Of a DNA stretch of 64,000 nt, positions 17,746 to 26,913 are shown in pieces; positions within the stretch are counted from its first letter, which is position 1; every line of letters starts with the position of its first letter. Location: positions 1,488,001 to 1,552,000 of the forward strand of contig CAWGTU010000001.1 in the NCBI GenBank assembly GCA_963825635.1, given 5' to 3'. Origin of the DNA: JAOUEA01 sp963825635. GTDB taxonomy: Bacteria; Actinomycetota; UBA4738; HRBIN12. Both the position numbers and the translations under genes were made by a program. The notes under the pieces were generated by a model, which was not told the origin of the DNA, did no database searches, and was given only the letters and a program-made list of their open reading frames with translations.

Positions 17746-18579
17746 TCAGCGGGGACGCGGCTCGACCGGTTCGGCGGGGAGGGCGGGGGGCACCTCCCTC
17801 GGGATCTGCGACCCGCCGGTGACCCGCGCCTCCTCGGCGGGGGGCGCCCCGGGTTCCAGCGCGGCTCGGCGCTGCCTCGCGATCGCCCTCTCCCGGCGGA
17901 ACTTCTTCCAGTCGCTGGACTTCGTGCTGAGGCCGATGTCGGTCGCGATCTGCAGCACGCCGAGGCCGCCCAGCACCGCCGCCGCCCACCACGGCGCGCC
18001 CGAGGCCGGCCAGAACGCGAGGGCGATGAACGGGGCGAGCTTCGTGGCGATCGCGCCGGACGCATGCATCCAGGCACGGGAGTCCGGATCGGCTCGCAGG
18101 TAGGTGCCGTAGTCGGACTTCAGCCCCGGCCTGGGCGGCGGCGGTCCGCCGAGGAAGTAGTCGGTCCAGCGGATCCCCACGATGGTGCCGACCAACCAAT
18201 GCGTGGGCGAGTGCACCGAGAGCGCCCAGATCGCCCCGGCCGCGATCAAGGCCAGTCCCTTGTACAGCGGGGTCTGCCAGACGAAGGCGGCCCCCACGGC
18301 GAGCGCGCCGGCGACCGTGCCGACGACGAGCAGGGCGTTCCCGAGCCAGACCGGCGTCCGCAGTCGCACCCCGGCCCGGAACGCGGCCGTGTCGATCCGG
18401 CCGATCTGATCGGCGTGCTCGTCGACCAGGAGACGGTCGAGCTTGACGCGCTTGACCACCGCCCAGAATCCGAGTTCCCTCAGATCGCCGTTCCCTGCCG
18501 CCACGGCGGCCTCGATGCGGTCGAGATCGGCGCCGATCTCGCCAGGACCCATCGGCGACGCAGTTGCCCGAACCTCCAC
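17746..18579 (-). CDS. Membrane protein of unknown function
   Basis: 277 residues. After a charged N-terminal 75 residues (DLDRIEAAVAAGNGDLRELG) come hydrophobic segments near 78-100, 105-120, 175-195 and 190-210, with HSPTHWLVGTIVGIRWTDYF between them, and a basic, proline-rich cytoplasmic tail. The His/Trp/Asp-rich loop beside a membrane helix is conserved-looking but I do not recognise the family. GTG 18579 or ATG 18552 may be the start. It is divergent from the kinase gene, 64 bp apart. Confidence 0.7.
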   Translation of the reverse strand: MEVRATASPMGPGEIGADLDRIEAAVAAGNGDLRELGFWAVVKRVKLDRLLVDEHADQIGRIDTAAFRAGVRLRTPVWLGNALLVVGTVAGALAVGAAFVWQTPLYKGLALIAAGAIWALSVHSPTHWLVGTIVGIRWTDYFLGGPPPPRPGLKSDYGTYLRADPDSRAWMHASGAIATKLAPFIALAFWPASGAPWWAAAVLGGLGVLQIATDIGLSTKSSDWKKFRRERAIARQRRAALEPGAPPAEEARVTGGSQIPREVPPALPAEPVEPRPR

Positions 18580-18643
18580 GATCCGGCCCCTTTCCGGCTA
18601 TACGATTCGCCCGGCGCTCCTGCGGAGAGCGCTTCCCCGACAT

Positions 18644-20566
18644 ATGCAGGAGGGCACCACGTCTAGGAGTATCGCGCAGCCGGCACCAGCGGGTGCACAG
18701 CAAGGCCATGCGCTCGTCACCCTCGACGGGCGCTACGCGATCGTGGAGCGCATCGCGTCGGGCGGCATGGGCGAGGTCTTCCGTGCCCGTGACACTGTGC
18801 TCGCCCGCGAGGTCGCGATCAAGGTGCTGCACCGATCCCTCGCCGGGGACCAGGCGTTCGTCGATCGGTTCCGGACCGAGGCACGCGCGGCCGCCGGGCT
18901 ATCCCACTCCAACATCGTGGCCGTCTTCGACTGGGGCTCCGTCGACGGCATCTACTACATGGTCATGGAGTTCGTCCGCGGTCAGAGCCTGCGCGCGCTG
19001 TTGAACCGCGACGGACGCCTCGAGCCGGCCCAGACGGCAGAGGTCGTGCGACAGACGCTGCAGGCGCTCGATCACGCCCATCGCCAGGGCATCGTGCACC
19101 GTGACATCAAGCCCGAGAACATCCTGGTCACGACCGAGGGCGTCGTGAAGGTCGCGGACTTCGGCCTCGCTCGTGCCTACGCCGAGGGCCGGCAGACCCA
19201 GGCGGGCACGGTGACCGGCACGGTGCAGTACCTGGCGCCCGAGCAGATCCGCGGTGAACCGGCCGACCCTCGCAGCGACCTCTACTCGCTCGGCATCGTG
19301 AGCTACGAGCTGCTGACCGGGAAGCTGCCGTTCACCGGCGAGACCGCGATGTCGATCGCCTACAAGCACCTCTCGGGCCGGGTGCCGATGCCGAGCGCTG
19401 CCGTCCCCTCGATCCCCGCCGAGCTCGACGGCTTCGTCGCGAGCGCCACCGACCGCGACCGCGAGATGCGTCCCGAGTCCGCACTCGCGATGCATCGCGA
19501 CCTCGATGCGATCGCACCGTCGCTCCCAGCCGCCCGGGCGCTCACGTCGATCGTCGACGACGCGCCCCCGGCGATGCCGCTGCCGGCCGACGGCACGACG
19601 ACCGACCTCGTCGTGCTCGGGGATGCGTCGGAGGCGAGCGATCTCGACACGACCACCGCCACGATCGCCCGGGTCGAGCGTGGCAGTCGCCGCCGTTGGC
19701 GCCGGCGTCTGGGCATCGTCACCCTCGTGGCGGCGCTCGCCGCGACGGCCTGGGGCGTGTGGACCTACCTGATCCCCCACCGCGCCGACGTTCCCGCGCT
19801 CGCCGGTGTTCCCGTCGACGTCGCCCGGGACCAGCTCTCCGATCTCGGCTTCGCCGTGACGATCGCCGACGGGCAGTACTCCGCGCGCGTCACGCAGGGC
19901 AGCGTGATCCGCGTGCAGCCCGAGCCGGGCACCTCGCTCGAGCAGGGTGAGACCGCCACGATCGTGCCCTCGCTCGGCCCGCCACCCGTGAAGGCTCCGA
20001 ACGTCGAGGGCATGACCCTCGAACGGGCGACCACGCAGCTGGAGCGGGAGGGACTCGACGTCGCGGTCGCGAAACGCCGCTTCGACGACGAGGTCCCCGA
20101 CGGCAGCGTGATCGGGCAGCGACAGACCGGCATGGTTCCTTCGGGGAGCACGGTCGAGCTGGTCGTGAGCAAGGGACATGCCCCCGTCGTGGTGCCGAAG
20201 GTCGCCGGTGTGAGCGAGTCCGAAGCCTCCGACACCCTCCAGGGACTCGGCTTCTCGGTCACGACCGAGGATGCCTTCTCCAACACCGTTGATCGTGGGT
20301 TCGTGATCGGCGTGAGCCCGAAGGCGAACTCGGAGGCCCCGTATGCCTCCACGGTCACGCTGAAGGTCTCGCTCGGACCCGAGCGGTTCCAGTCCCCCAG
20401 CTTCATCGGACTGACCCGCGGGGCCGCCGAGGACCGGGCCGCGGAGTACGGCCTGCAGGTGTCGTTCACCGACCTCCCCGGCGGCACCGGCGTCGTCATC
20501 ACCCAGAGCCCCGCGCCCGGGGTCATGGTCAGCTACGGCGACACGATCCAGCTCTTCCTGCTGTGA
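18644..20566 (+). CDS. pknB: Ser/Thr protein kinase with PASTA domains (PknB type)
   Basis: 640 residues. Cytoplasmic Hanks-type kinase with glycine loop ASGGMGEVFRARD (about 40-52), VAIKVL lysine, catalytic HRDIKPENIL, DFGLAR and APEQIRGE. A basic stretch and single membrane helix sit near residues 347-370. Four extracellular PASTA repeats follow, beginning PALAGVPVDVA, APNVEGMTLER, VPKVAGVSESE and SPSFIGLTRGA, which in relatives bind muropeptides or lipid II. It probably senses cell-wall state and controls growth and division. The start is uncertain: AGGAGG lies just after the ATG. The stop overlaps the nfo start by 4 bp. Confidence 0.93.
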   Translation: MQEGTTSRSIAQPAPAGAQQGHALVTLDGRYAIVERIASGGMGEVFRARDTVLAREVAIKVLHRSLAGDQAFVDRFRTEARAAAGLSHSNIVAVFDWGSVDGIYYMVMEFVRGQSLRALLNRDGRLEPAQTAEVVRQTLQALDHAHRQGIVHRDIKPENILVTTEGVVKVADFGLARAYAEGRQTQAGTVTGTVQYLAPEQIRGEPADPRSDLYSLGIVSYELLTGKLPFTGETAMSIAYKHLSGRVPMPSAAVPSIPAELDGFVASATDRDREMRPESALAMHRDLDAIAPSLPAARALTSIVDDAPPAMPLPADGTTTDLVVLGDASEASDLDTTTATIARVERGSRRRWRRRLGIVTLVAALAATAWGVWTYLIPHRADVPALAGVPVDVARDQLSDLGFAVTIADGQYSARVTQGSVIRVQPEPGTSLEQGETATIVPSLGPPPVKAPNVEGMTLERATTQLEREGLDVAVAKRRFDDEVPDGSVIGQRQTGMVPSGSTVELVVSKGHAPVVVPKVAGVSESEASDTLQGLGFSVTTEDAFSNTVDRGFVIGVSPKANSEAPYASTVTLKVSLGPERFQSPSFIGLTRGAAEDRAAEYGLQVSFTDLPGGTGVVITQSPAPGVMVSYGDTIQLFLL

Positions 20567-21399
20567 GGTTCGGCGCCCACGTGCGCCGCGGGTCGCACGC
20601 CACCACCGGCGTGGTCGAGGAGTGTCGCCGACGCGGAGCCGACTGCGCCCAGGTCTTCGTCTCGAATCCGCGCGCCTGGGCGCCGCCTTCGTTCTCCGAC
20701 GAGACCGCCGCCAGGTTCCACCAGGCATGGGCGGCGGGGGGCCTCGGACCGCTGGCGGCCCACGCCCCGTACGTCGTGAACATCGCGTCGCCGAACCGTG
20801 GCTTCCTCGCACGTTCCCGGACGCTCGCGCGGCGGACGGCTCAGAGCTGCGACCGACTCGGCGTCGACCTGCTCGTCGTGCACGCGGGCGCCGGTGGCAG
20901 CGGTGAGTCCGCCGGCGCACGTCGGCGAGCGGCCCGCACCCTTCGCGAGACGGTCGCGGCGGCGGACCGTGTGCGGGTGCTCGTGGAGCTGATGGCCGGG
21001 ACCCGAGGTGCCGTCGCCTCCACGATCGCCGAGGCCGCAGCCCTGCTCGAGGAGGCAGACGACGACCGGCTGGGCATCTGCCTCGATACGTGCCACCTCT
21101 TCGCGACCGGCTACGGGCTCGACACGACCGACGGAGTCGCGACGCTCTTCGAGGAGTTGAGGGCGCACGGGCTCATCGAGCGGGTCGGCCTCGTGCACGC
21201 GAACGACTCCGCCTTCCCACGTGGGGAGCGCCGCGACCGTCACGCACCGATCGGTGAGGGGGCGATCGGCCCAGAGGGGTGGCGTGCGTTGCTGGCGCGC
21301 CCAGAGGCGGCCGGGTGGGCGTTCGTGCTCGAGACACCCGACGATGTCGCGTCGCACGCGGCGCAGATCGCGCTCCTGCGCAGCCTGGCCCCGGCCTGA
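20563..21399 (+). CDS. nfo: Deoxyribonuclease IV (AP endonuclease IV)
   Basis: 278-residue TIM-barrel AP endonuclease. Starts MRFGAHVRRGSH (first metal His near residue 6). The later zinc ligands are visible: VVHAGAG, VELMAGT with the Glu, ICLDTCHLFATGY, VGLVHANDSAFPRGERRDRH and the GEGAIG and FVLETP motifs. It cuts 5' to abasic sites and trims 3' blocking ends in base-excision repair. GTG 20563 overlaps the pknB stop, so the two are translationally coupled. A bidirectional hairpin follows. Confidence 0.92.
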   Translation: MRFGAHVRRGSHATTGVVEECRRRGADCAQVFVSNPRAWAPPSFSDETAARFHQAWAAGGLGPLAAHAPYVVNIASPNRGFLARSRTLARRTAQSCDRLGVDLLVVHAGAGGSGESAGARRRAARTLRETVAAADRVRVLVELMAGTRGAVASTIAEAAALLEEADDDRLGICLDTCHLFATGYGLDTTDGVATLFEELRAHGLIERVGLVHANDSAFPRGERRDRHAPIGEGAIGPEGWRALLARPEAAGWAFVLETPDDVASHAAQIALLRSLAPA

Positions 21400-21411
21400 C
21401 GCCGGCCGGGG
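21389..21411. terminator. Bidirectional hairpin between convergent genes
   Basis: CCCCGGCC and GGCCGGGG form an 8-bp stem around a 7-nt loop that includes the nfo stop codon. It lies between the convergent ends of nfo and the sulfite-oxidase-like gene and could terminate both. Confidence 0.55.
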
Positions 21412-21421
21412 CGCGGTCCCG

Positions 21422-22045
21422 TCAGGGCTCGAGCTCGGCCCTCGGGCCCTCCTGGTAGCTGTATCGCTCCTCCGCGAACGGCTCGGCATGGACGTGATAC
21501 CCGCGCTCCTCCCAGAAGCCCCGCTCGTTGCGGTCGCTGAACCGGAGCCCCGTGAGCCACTTCGCGCTCTTCCATGCGTACCGCTTGGGGACGACGAGCC
21601 GCAACGGCCATCCGTGCTCGGGCGAGAGGTCCTCGCCGTGGTTGCGCCAGGCAAGCAGCACGTCGTCGCCGCTCATCGCCTCGAGCGAGAGATCCGACGT
21701 GTAGCCGTGAGAGCACTCGGCGATCACCCACTTCGCCTCGGGTGCCGGCTGCGCACGCTCGAGGATCGCGCGGAAGGGGACGCCTTCCCACGTGTTGTCG
21801 AGCGTCGTCCAGCCGGTCACGCAGTGCATGTCCGCATCGACGGTGACGCTCGGCATGGCCCGCAGCTCCTCGTACGTGAGCCGGAAGGGGTTCGCCACGA
21901 GGCCGGAGACGTCGAGGTCCCAGGTCGAGCCGTCGAAGTTCGGGATCGGCCCGTAGTGCAGCACCGGCCATGTCTTCACGAGGCGCTGGCCCGGCGGGAT
22001 GCGCGGGGCGATCTCGGGGGGGTAGTTCTTCGTGAACAGGCCCAT
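21422..22045 (-). CDS. Sulfite-oxidase-like molybdopterin oxidoreductase (cytoplasmic)
   Basis: 207 residues comprising only the SUOX/YedY molybdopterin fold: GPIPNFDGSTWDLDVSGLV, ADMHCVTGWT with the Mo-ligand Cys near residue 93, WVIAECSHGYTSDLSLE, GWPLRLVVPKRYAWKSAKW and FWEERGYH. There is no Tat signal or dimerisation domain, so it is probably cytoplasmic. The substrate is unknown; this short family acts on sulfur or carbonyl compounds by analogy. Its ATG overlaps the stop of the threonine aldolase gene (TGATG). It depends on molybdenum cofactor, as do the nearby formate dehydrogenase genes. Confidence 0.88.
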   Translation of the reverse strand: MGLFTKNYPPEIAPRIPPGQRLVKTWPVLHYGPIPNFDGSTWDLDVSGLVANPFRLTYEELRAMPSVTVDADMHCVTGWTTLDNTWEGVPFRAILERAQPAPEAKWVIAECSHGYTSDLSLEAMSGDDVLLAWRNHGEDLSPEHGWPLRLVVPKRYAWKSAKWLTGLRFSDRNERGFWEERGYHVHAEPFAEERYSYQEGPRAELEP

Positions 22046-23124
22046 CAGTCCTCCTTCGCACCGTCGACCCGCTCGGGTGACGCGGCCTCCGCCACGGATG
22101 CCCACGCGTCGAGCGCGACGTCGACATCGTCGTCGCTCACGTCGGCGTGGGTCACCATGCGTACGTGGCTCCCGGTGTGGGTCGCTCCCACGCCGAGGGT
22201 CTCTAGTCGCTCGAGCGTCTCGAGCACGCCGAGACCCACCCCTTCCGTGTCGACCAGGACCATGTTCGTTTCAACCTGTTCGAGATCGATCGAGCCGGGG
22301 AGACGCTCGGCGACCCCCGCGGCGAGGTGCTGCGCCCGCTCGTGGTCCTCGCGCAGCCGCCCCGGACCCCGCTCGAGCGCGACGATGCCGGCGGCCGCGG
22401 TGATGCCGGCCTGGCGCCAGGCACCCCCGAAGAGGATCCAGAGGCGCCGCGCCTCGGGCATCAGATCGGCGGGGCCACAGAGCAGCGACCCGATCGGCGC
22501 GCCCAGTCCCTTGGAGACGCAGAACATCACGGTGTCGGCCTCGCGCGCGAAGTCGGCGGTGTCGACCCCGGCCGCGGCCGCGGCGTTGAAGAGCCGGGCG
22601 CCGTCCAGGTGCACCGGCACCCCGGCGTCGTCGGCCACCTTCCGGACCGCCTGGAGCTCGTCGAGCGGCATCACCCGGCCGCCGGCCCCACCCACCGTGT
22701 TCTCGACCGAGAGGACGTCGACGATCTCGACGTCGTAGTAGGAGTCGGGCTCGAGCAGGGAGCCGGCGATCTCGGCGTCGATCCAGCCCCGGGGGCCCGG
22801 GTCGGCGGTACGGAACGCGATGCCCGACAGGGCCGCCGAGGTCATCACCTCGGTCGTCGCCACGTGCGACCACCCCGAACACGCCACGAGGTGTCCCGCG
22901 CGCACGCGCAGGGCCAGCGCGATCTGGTTCGCCATCGTGCCGGTGGGCACGTAGAACGCGGACTCCGTGCCGAGGCGCTCGGCCGCGAGTTCCTGCAGAC
23001 GGTTCACGGTCGGGTCGTCGCCGTACCACGCGTCGCCGACCTCGGCCTCGGCCATCGCCCGGCGCATCTCGGGTGACGGTGTCGTGACGGTGTCAGAACG
23101 CAGATCGACCCGGAACCGGCTCAT
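22045..23124 (-). CDS. ltaE: Low-specificity L-threonine aldolase
   Basis: 359-residue PLP fold-type I enzyme. DLRSDTVTTPSPEMRRAM starts the protein, followed by GDAWYGDDPTVNRLQELAA, VPTGTMANQIA, VENTVGGAGGRVMP, HLDGARLFNA and the PLP lysine in FCVSKGLGAPIGS. It cleaves threonine or allo-threonine to glycine and acetaldehyde. Glycine released could feed the one-carbon pathway encoded 18 kb away, which is inference. Coupled to the sulfite-oxidase-like gene. Confidence 0.93.
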   Translation of the reverse strand: MSRFRVDLRSDTVTTPSPEMRRAMAEAEVGDAWYGDDPTVNRLQELAAERLGTESAFYVPTGTMANQIALALRVRAGHLVACSGWSHVATTEVMTSAALSGIAFRTADPGPRGWIDAEIAGSLLEPDSYYDVEIVDVLSVENTVGGAGGRVMPLDELQAVRKVADDAGVPVHLDGARLFNAAAAAGVDTADFAREADTVMFCVSKGLGAPIGSLLCGPADLMPEARRLWILFGGAWRQAGITAAAGIVALERGPGRLREDHERAQHLAAGVAERLPGSIDLEQVETNMVLVDTEGVGLGVLETLERLETLGVGATHTGSHVRMVTHADVSDDDVDVALDAWASVAEAASPERVDGAKED

Positions 23125-23164
23125 GGCCCGCAGTCTATCGAGGGCGGCCCGACCACCCGCGCCG

Positions 23165-24313
23165 TCAGTACAGGAACATCGGCTTGCCGTCGACGTGACG
23201 GATCTTCGGCCGGTAGGCCTCGGCATCGTAGAGCGCGTCCACGTCGACCCTCTTGACGCCCTGTCCCAACACGCTGAGCGGCACGTTGACGTAGTTGCCG
23301 TTGCGCAGGGCGACGAGACGACCGTGCACCCCCTCGATCGCGAGGTCGGCCGCCATCACGGCGTAGTTGATCGCGACCATCAGATCGAGCGAGTCGGGTG
23401 AGCCCGATCGCATCAGGTAGCCGATCTGCTGATAGATCATGTCGGAGCCGGTGCGCTCCTTGAGCAGCTGGCTCGTGTGCTGCCCGATGCCGCCGAGCTT
23501 GCGGTGGCCGTAAGCGTCCTCGGCGCCTGCCTGCACCATCTCGCCGCCCGCGAACGTGGCACCCTCGGAGATCGTCATCATCGCGTAGTTGCTCGGGTTC
23601 GCTGCCTTGTCGCGCGCCAGCTGCTCGGCCAGGCGATCGATGTCGAACGGCACCTCGGAGATGATCGCCCGCTCCACCCCGGACAGGTAGGCGGCCACGA
23701 GGGAGGTCTCGCCGCTGTAGCGGCCGAACACCTCGACCACAGCCAGGCGCTCGTGCGACCCGGCGCTCGTGCGCAGCTGGTGCACGAAGATCACCGTGCG
23801 CGTCACGGCGGTCGAGAACCCGATGCAGTAGTCGGTGCCGTGCACGTCGTTGTCCATCGTCTTCGGGATCGCGATGACGCGCACGCCCTCCTCGTGCAGG
23901 CGCAGTGCGAACGAGAGCGTGTCATCGCCACCGATCGGGATCAACGAGTCGATGCCGAGATGCTCGATCACCCGGAGCACGTGTGCCGTGTGATCGCGCG
24001 GCCCGTCGTCGACGCGCCCGCGGGCGAGGAACGCCGGCTCGTCGGGCGCCTTCACCTTGGCCGGATTCGTGCGAGAGGTGTGCAGGAACGTGCCCCCCGA
24101 GCGATCGATCGTGCGCACCACCCCCGGATCGAGCGGCAACGAGTTCGCCACGACGCTCTCGAGGTCATCGGGCTCGGTGTCGAGCAAGCCACCCCATCCG
24201 CGCCTGATGCCGACGATCTCGTGACCCTCTGACGCCGCCCGGTTCACCACCGCCTTGATCGCGGCGTTGAGGCCCGGCACGTCGCCGCCCCCGGTCAAGA
24301 TGCCGATACGCAT
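23165..24313 (-). CDS. Phosphofructokinase, pyrophosphate-type residues
   Basis: 382 residues. MRIGILTGGGDVPGLNAAI is the phosphoryl-donor loop. The two donor-discriminating positions read IGGDDT (Asp at the E. coli 104 position) and PKTMDND (Lys at 124), which in this family indicate pyrophosphate rather than ATP as donor. Substrate motifs MTISEGATF and the C-terminal region are intact. It lies 43 bp downstream of a second phosphofructokinase gene on the same strand. Confidence 0.9.
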   Translation of the reverse strand: MRIGILTGGGDVPGLNAAIKAVVNRAASEGHEIVGIRRGWGGLLDTEPDDLESVVANSLPLDPGVVRTIDRSGGTFLHTSRTNPAKVKAPDEPAFLARGRVDDGPRDHTAHVLRVIEHLGIDSLIPIGGDDTLSFALRLHEEGVRVIAIPKTMDNDVHGTDYCIGFSTAVTRTVIFVHQLRTSAGSHERLAVVEVFGRYSGETSLVAAYLSGVERAIISEVPFDIDRLAEQLARDKAANPSNYAMMTISEGATFAGGEMVQAGAEDAYGHRKLGGIGQHTSQLLKERTGSDMIYQQIGYLMRSGSPDSLDLMVAINYAVMAADLAIEGVHGRLVALRNGNYVNVPLSVLGQGVKRVDVDALYDAEAYRPKIRHVDGKPMFLY

Positions 24314-24356
24314 GGTGGAAGCCTACGAGAGCGGGCCGCGCCGGGGTGGGACCCGG

Positions 24357-25382
24357 TCAGCGTTCGCACAGGACCTGAGGCAAGCTCCAGAGCTCGTCGG
24401 GCACGGTTCGTGGGGCGGCACCCACCTCGGCGATCGGCGTGGTGGCGATCTGCCGCCCGACCATACCCACCATGTTCCCCCATCCGCCGCGCGCGGCCTC
24501 CTCGATGGCCGCGATCCCGAGCCGGGTGGCGAGCACCCGATCGAAGGCGACCGGCGACCCGCCGCGCTGCACGTGGCCCAGGACCGTGATCCGGGATTCC
24601 ACACCGTTGCGCTCGGCGAGCTCACGGGCCACGAGGCTCCCCATGCCTCCGAGTCGCGGCCAGCCGTTCTCGTCGAGGGGGTAGTCGGGCACGTCCATCG
24701 TGCCGGGGAGGGGAACGGCGCCCTCGGAGACCACGACGATCGAGAACCGACGATCCTCGAGCATGCGCTGCTTCACGCGTCGGGCGACGAGCTCGATGTC
24801 GAACGGATGCTCGGGCAGCAGGATCACGTCGGCCGCCCCGGCGATCCCTGCCTCGAGGCCGATCCAGCCCGCGCTGCGCCCCATCACCTCGCAGACCATG
24901 ACGCGCCGGTGGCTCTCGGCCGTGCTGTAGAGCCGGTCGATCAGATCGGTCGCGATCTGCACGGCGGTCTGGAACCCGATGCTGTGGTCGGTGCCGCCGA
25001 TGTCGTTGTCGATCGTCTTGGGCACGCCGATCACCGGCACGTCCGGCATCGCTGCGCACGCGCTCATCGTGCCCTCACCTCCGATCGCGATGTAGCCGTC
25101 GAGCCGGTGCACCTCGGTCGTCTCGCGCACGCGATCGATGCCGTCGGCGAGGCGGAAGGGCTGGACGCCGGAGGTACCGAGGATCGTGCCGCCGCGGGAC
25201 AGGATGCCCCGCACCTCGTCGCGCGTGAGCTCGTCGGCGGTCCCCTCCATCACGCCGCGCCACCCGTCGCGGAACCCGTACACGGTGGCGCCGACCTCGT
25301 CGAGGGAATGGCGCACGACGGCCCGGATCGCCGCGTTCAGCCCCGGGCAGTCGCCTCCGCCGGTGAGGAGTCCCATCCGCAC
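24357..25382 (-). CDS. pfkA: 6-phosphofructokinase, group III ATP-type residues
   Basis: 341 residues, MRMGLLTGGGDCPGLNAAIR. The discriminating positions read IGGEGT (Gly at 104) and PKTIDND (Lys at 124), the group III pattern of Streptomyces and Amycolatopsis ATP-dependent enzymes. VCEVMGRSAGWIGL and GYVQRGG-like LGHVQRGGSPVAFD are present. It phosphorylates fructose 6-phosphate in glycolysis. First gene of the tandem pair. Confidence 0.92.
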   Translation of the reverse strand: MRMGLLTGGGDCPGLNAAIRAVVRHSLDEVGATVYGFRDGWRGVMEGTADELTRDEVRGILSRGGTILGTSGVQPFRLADGIDRVRETTEVHRLDGYIAIGGEGTMSACAAMPDVPVIGVPKTIDNDIGGTDHSIGFQTAVQIATDLIDRLYSTAESHRRVMVCEVMGRSAGWIGLEAGIAGAADVILLPEHPFDIELVARRVKQRMLEDRRFSIVVVSEGAVPLPGTMDVPDYPLDENGWPRLGGMGSLVARELAERNGVESRITVLGHVQRGGSPVAFDRVLATRLGIAAIEEAARGGWGNMVGMVGRQIATTPIAEVGAAPRTVPDELWSLPQVLCER

Positions 25383-25406
25383 GGACGAAAGCCTACGACG
25401 GTGGGG

Positions 25407-25574
25407 TCAGGACTCCTCTGCCTCGTCGGCCTGCGCCTTCAGCACCTGGTACCAGCTGTCCTCGTACGCGCCGTCTTCCTGCGAGGAGCTGTCGGGGTTC
25501 GCGATCTCCACTGCCTCCTCGGTCGCGCCCCGCGAGAAGCCGAGTCCCTTGTCGACCGACCGCTTGTCCGCCAT
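25407..25574 (-). CDS. Small acidic protein
   Basis: 55 residues from ATG 25574 (MADKRSVDKGLGFSRGATEE), acidic towards the C-terminus (SYQ-type DSWYQVLKAQADEAEES). The coding pattern is good and the gene lies just upstream of pfkA on the same strand. No recognised domain. Confidence 0.55.
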   Translation of the reverse strand: MADKRSVDKGLGFSRGATEEAVEIANPDSSSQEDGAYEDSWYQVLKAQADEAEES

Positions 25575-25706
25575 CGTCCGTTTCCACTCCCTACGCACGT
25601 GAGATCGATGCCTCATGCAGCATCGGAACCATGCCCCGGAACCTTGATACCGCGGGCCGGGTAGGGCGCTCCCGGCGCGGTCCCGAGCCTCCGATAGGAT
25701 GTCGAC

Positions 25707-25877
25707 ATGGTCGATACGGTGCTGCTCGGGAGCCTCTTCCCCGAGATCAAGGGGTGGCTGGAGGCGATCTTCGTCGGCCTCCTCGTGCTGCTGGCGGGCG
25801 TCGTTGGTCTGTTCGCCCTCTTCGTGATCGCGCAGCAGTTCCGCAACCCGGGTCGCCGCGCACGCCGAGGGCTCTAG
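25707..25877 (+). CDS. Small single-pass membrane protein
   Basis: 56 residues: MVDTVLLGSLFPEIKGWLEA, a hydrophobic helix of about 25 residues (FVGLLVLLAGVVGLFALFVI) and a basic tail ending RRARRGL. The composition and positive-inside tail support a real membrane microprotein. The stop overlaps the convergent carbamate kinase stop by 4 bp. Function unknown. Confidence 0.55.
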   Translation: MVDTVLLGSLFPEIKGWLEAIFVGLLVLLAGVVGLFALFVIAQQFRNPGRRARRGL

Positions 25878-26830
25878 CCGGCGCTCGGGTCGGGCCTCGG
25901 CACGATCACGGTGCCCGCCTCGCCCCGCAGCGCATCGGTCGCGTCCTCGAGGTCGGCGATCACGGCCATCGCCCCGCCACCACGGACGAAGCCCACCGCC
26001 GCCTCGACCTTCGGGCCCATCGACCCCGCGCCGAACTCGCCGCGCTTGAGCAGCGCCTGGGCTTCGTCGACCGTGATCCGGTCGATGTCCTCGGGGTAGA
26101 ACGAGCCGTAGCCTCGCTGGACCTTCTTCACGTCGGTGAGGATCAGCAGCGTCGTCGCCTCCACCTCCTTGGCGAGGATCGCGGCTGCGAGGTCTTTGTC
26201 GACGACGCCCTCCTTGCCGATCAGCCTGGGGCCTTCCTCGACCACGGGCACGCCCCCACCCCCGCTGGCGATCACGACCACGTCGTCGGCGACCAACCGC
26301 GCGATCACCGGCGTCTCGACGAGGGAGTAGGGCTTCGGGCTCGGCACGACCCGACGCCAGCCCCCGTGGGGGTCGGCCTTCATCGTGTACCCGCGCTCGG
26401 CCTCGAGGCGACGCGCCTCCTGCTCCTCGTAGTAGGGACCCACGTACTTCGTCGGATCGGCGAAGGCGGGGTCGTCGGAGCGAACCCTCGTGAGCGTGAG
26501 CACCGTCGCGACCGGGCGCTCCATGCCTCGCTCGAAGAAGACGTCACCGATCGTCACCTGCAGCAGGTAGCCGATCTGGCCCTGGCTCTCGGCACCGCAT
26601 ACATCGAGGGGCATCGGCGGTACCGTGTCGGCGGCCGCCTCCTGCTGGAGGAGGATCCTGCCCACCTGAGGTCCGTTGCCGTGGGTGAGGACGACCTGCC
26701 ATCCATCGGCAGCGATGTCGGCGATTCGCTCGGCGGCTTGGCGGCACGCCCGATACATCTCCTCGAACGTGTCATCGGCACCGCGCCGGAGCAGCGCATT
26801 ACCCCCCAAGGCGACTACGACACGTTCCAT
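25874..26830 (-). CDS. arcC: Carbamate kinase
   Basis: 318-residue amino-acid-kinase-family protein. VVVALGGNALLRRG at the start, THGNGPQVGRILLQQ, PLDVCGAESQGQIGYLLQ, VVPSPKPYSLVE, VIASGGGGVPVV and DKDLAAAILA are the family motifs, with GSMGPKVEAAVGFV near the C-terminus. It interconverts ATP plus carbamate and ADP plus carbamoyl phosphate. No arginine deiminase or ornithine carbamoyltransferase gene is adjacent; instead a cyclic 2,3-DPG synthetase homologue lies 83 bp upstream on the same strand. Confidence 0.94.
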   Translation of the reverse strand: MERVVVALGGNALLRRGADDTFEEMYRACRQAAERIADIAADGWQVVLTHGNGPQVGRILLQQEAAADTVPPMPLDVCGAESQGQIGYLLQVTIGDVFFERGMERPVATVLTLTRVRSDDPAFADPTKYVGPYYEEQEARRLEAERGYTMKADPHGGWRRVVPSPKPYSLVETPVIARLVADDVVVIASGGGGVPVVEEGPRLIGKEGVVDKDLAAAILAKEVEATTLLILTDVKKVQRGYGSFYPEDIDRITVDEAQALLKRGEFGAGSMGPKVEAAVGFVRGGGAMAVIADLEDATDALRGEAGTVIVPRPDPSAG

Positions 26831-26913
26831 CCGCACTCCCTCCGAAGATCCCGCGGACCCTCCGCCCGTCGAAGGGTACGACCCTCTGGTCGCACCCGCG
26901 CTTCCGACTCGGC

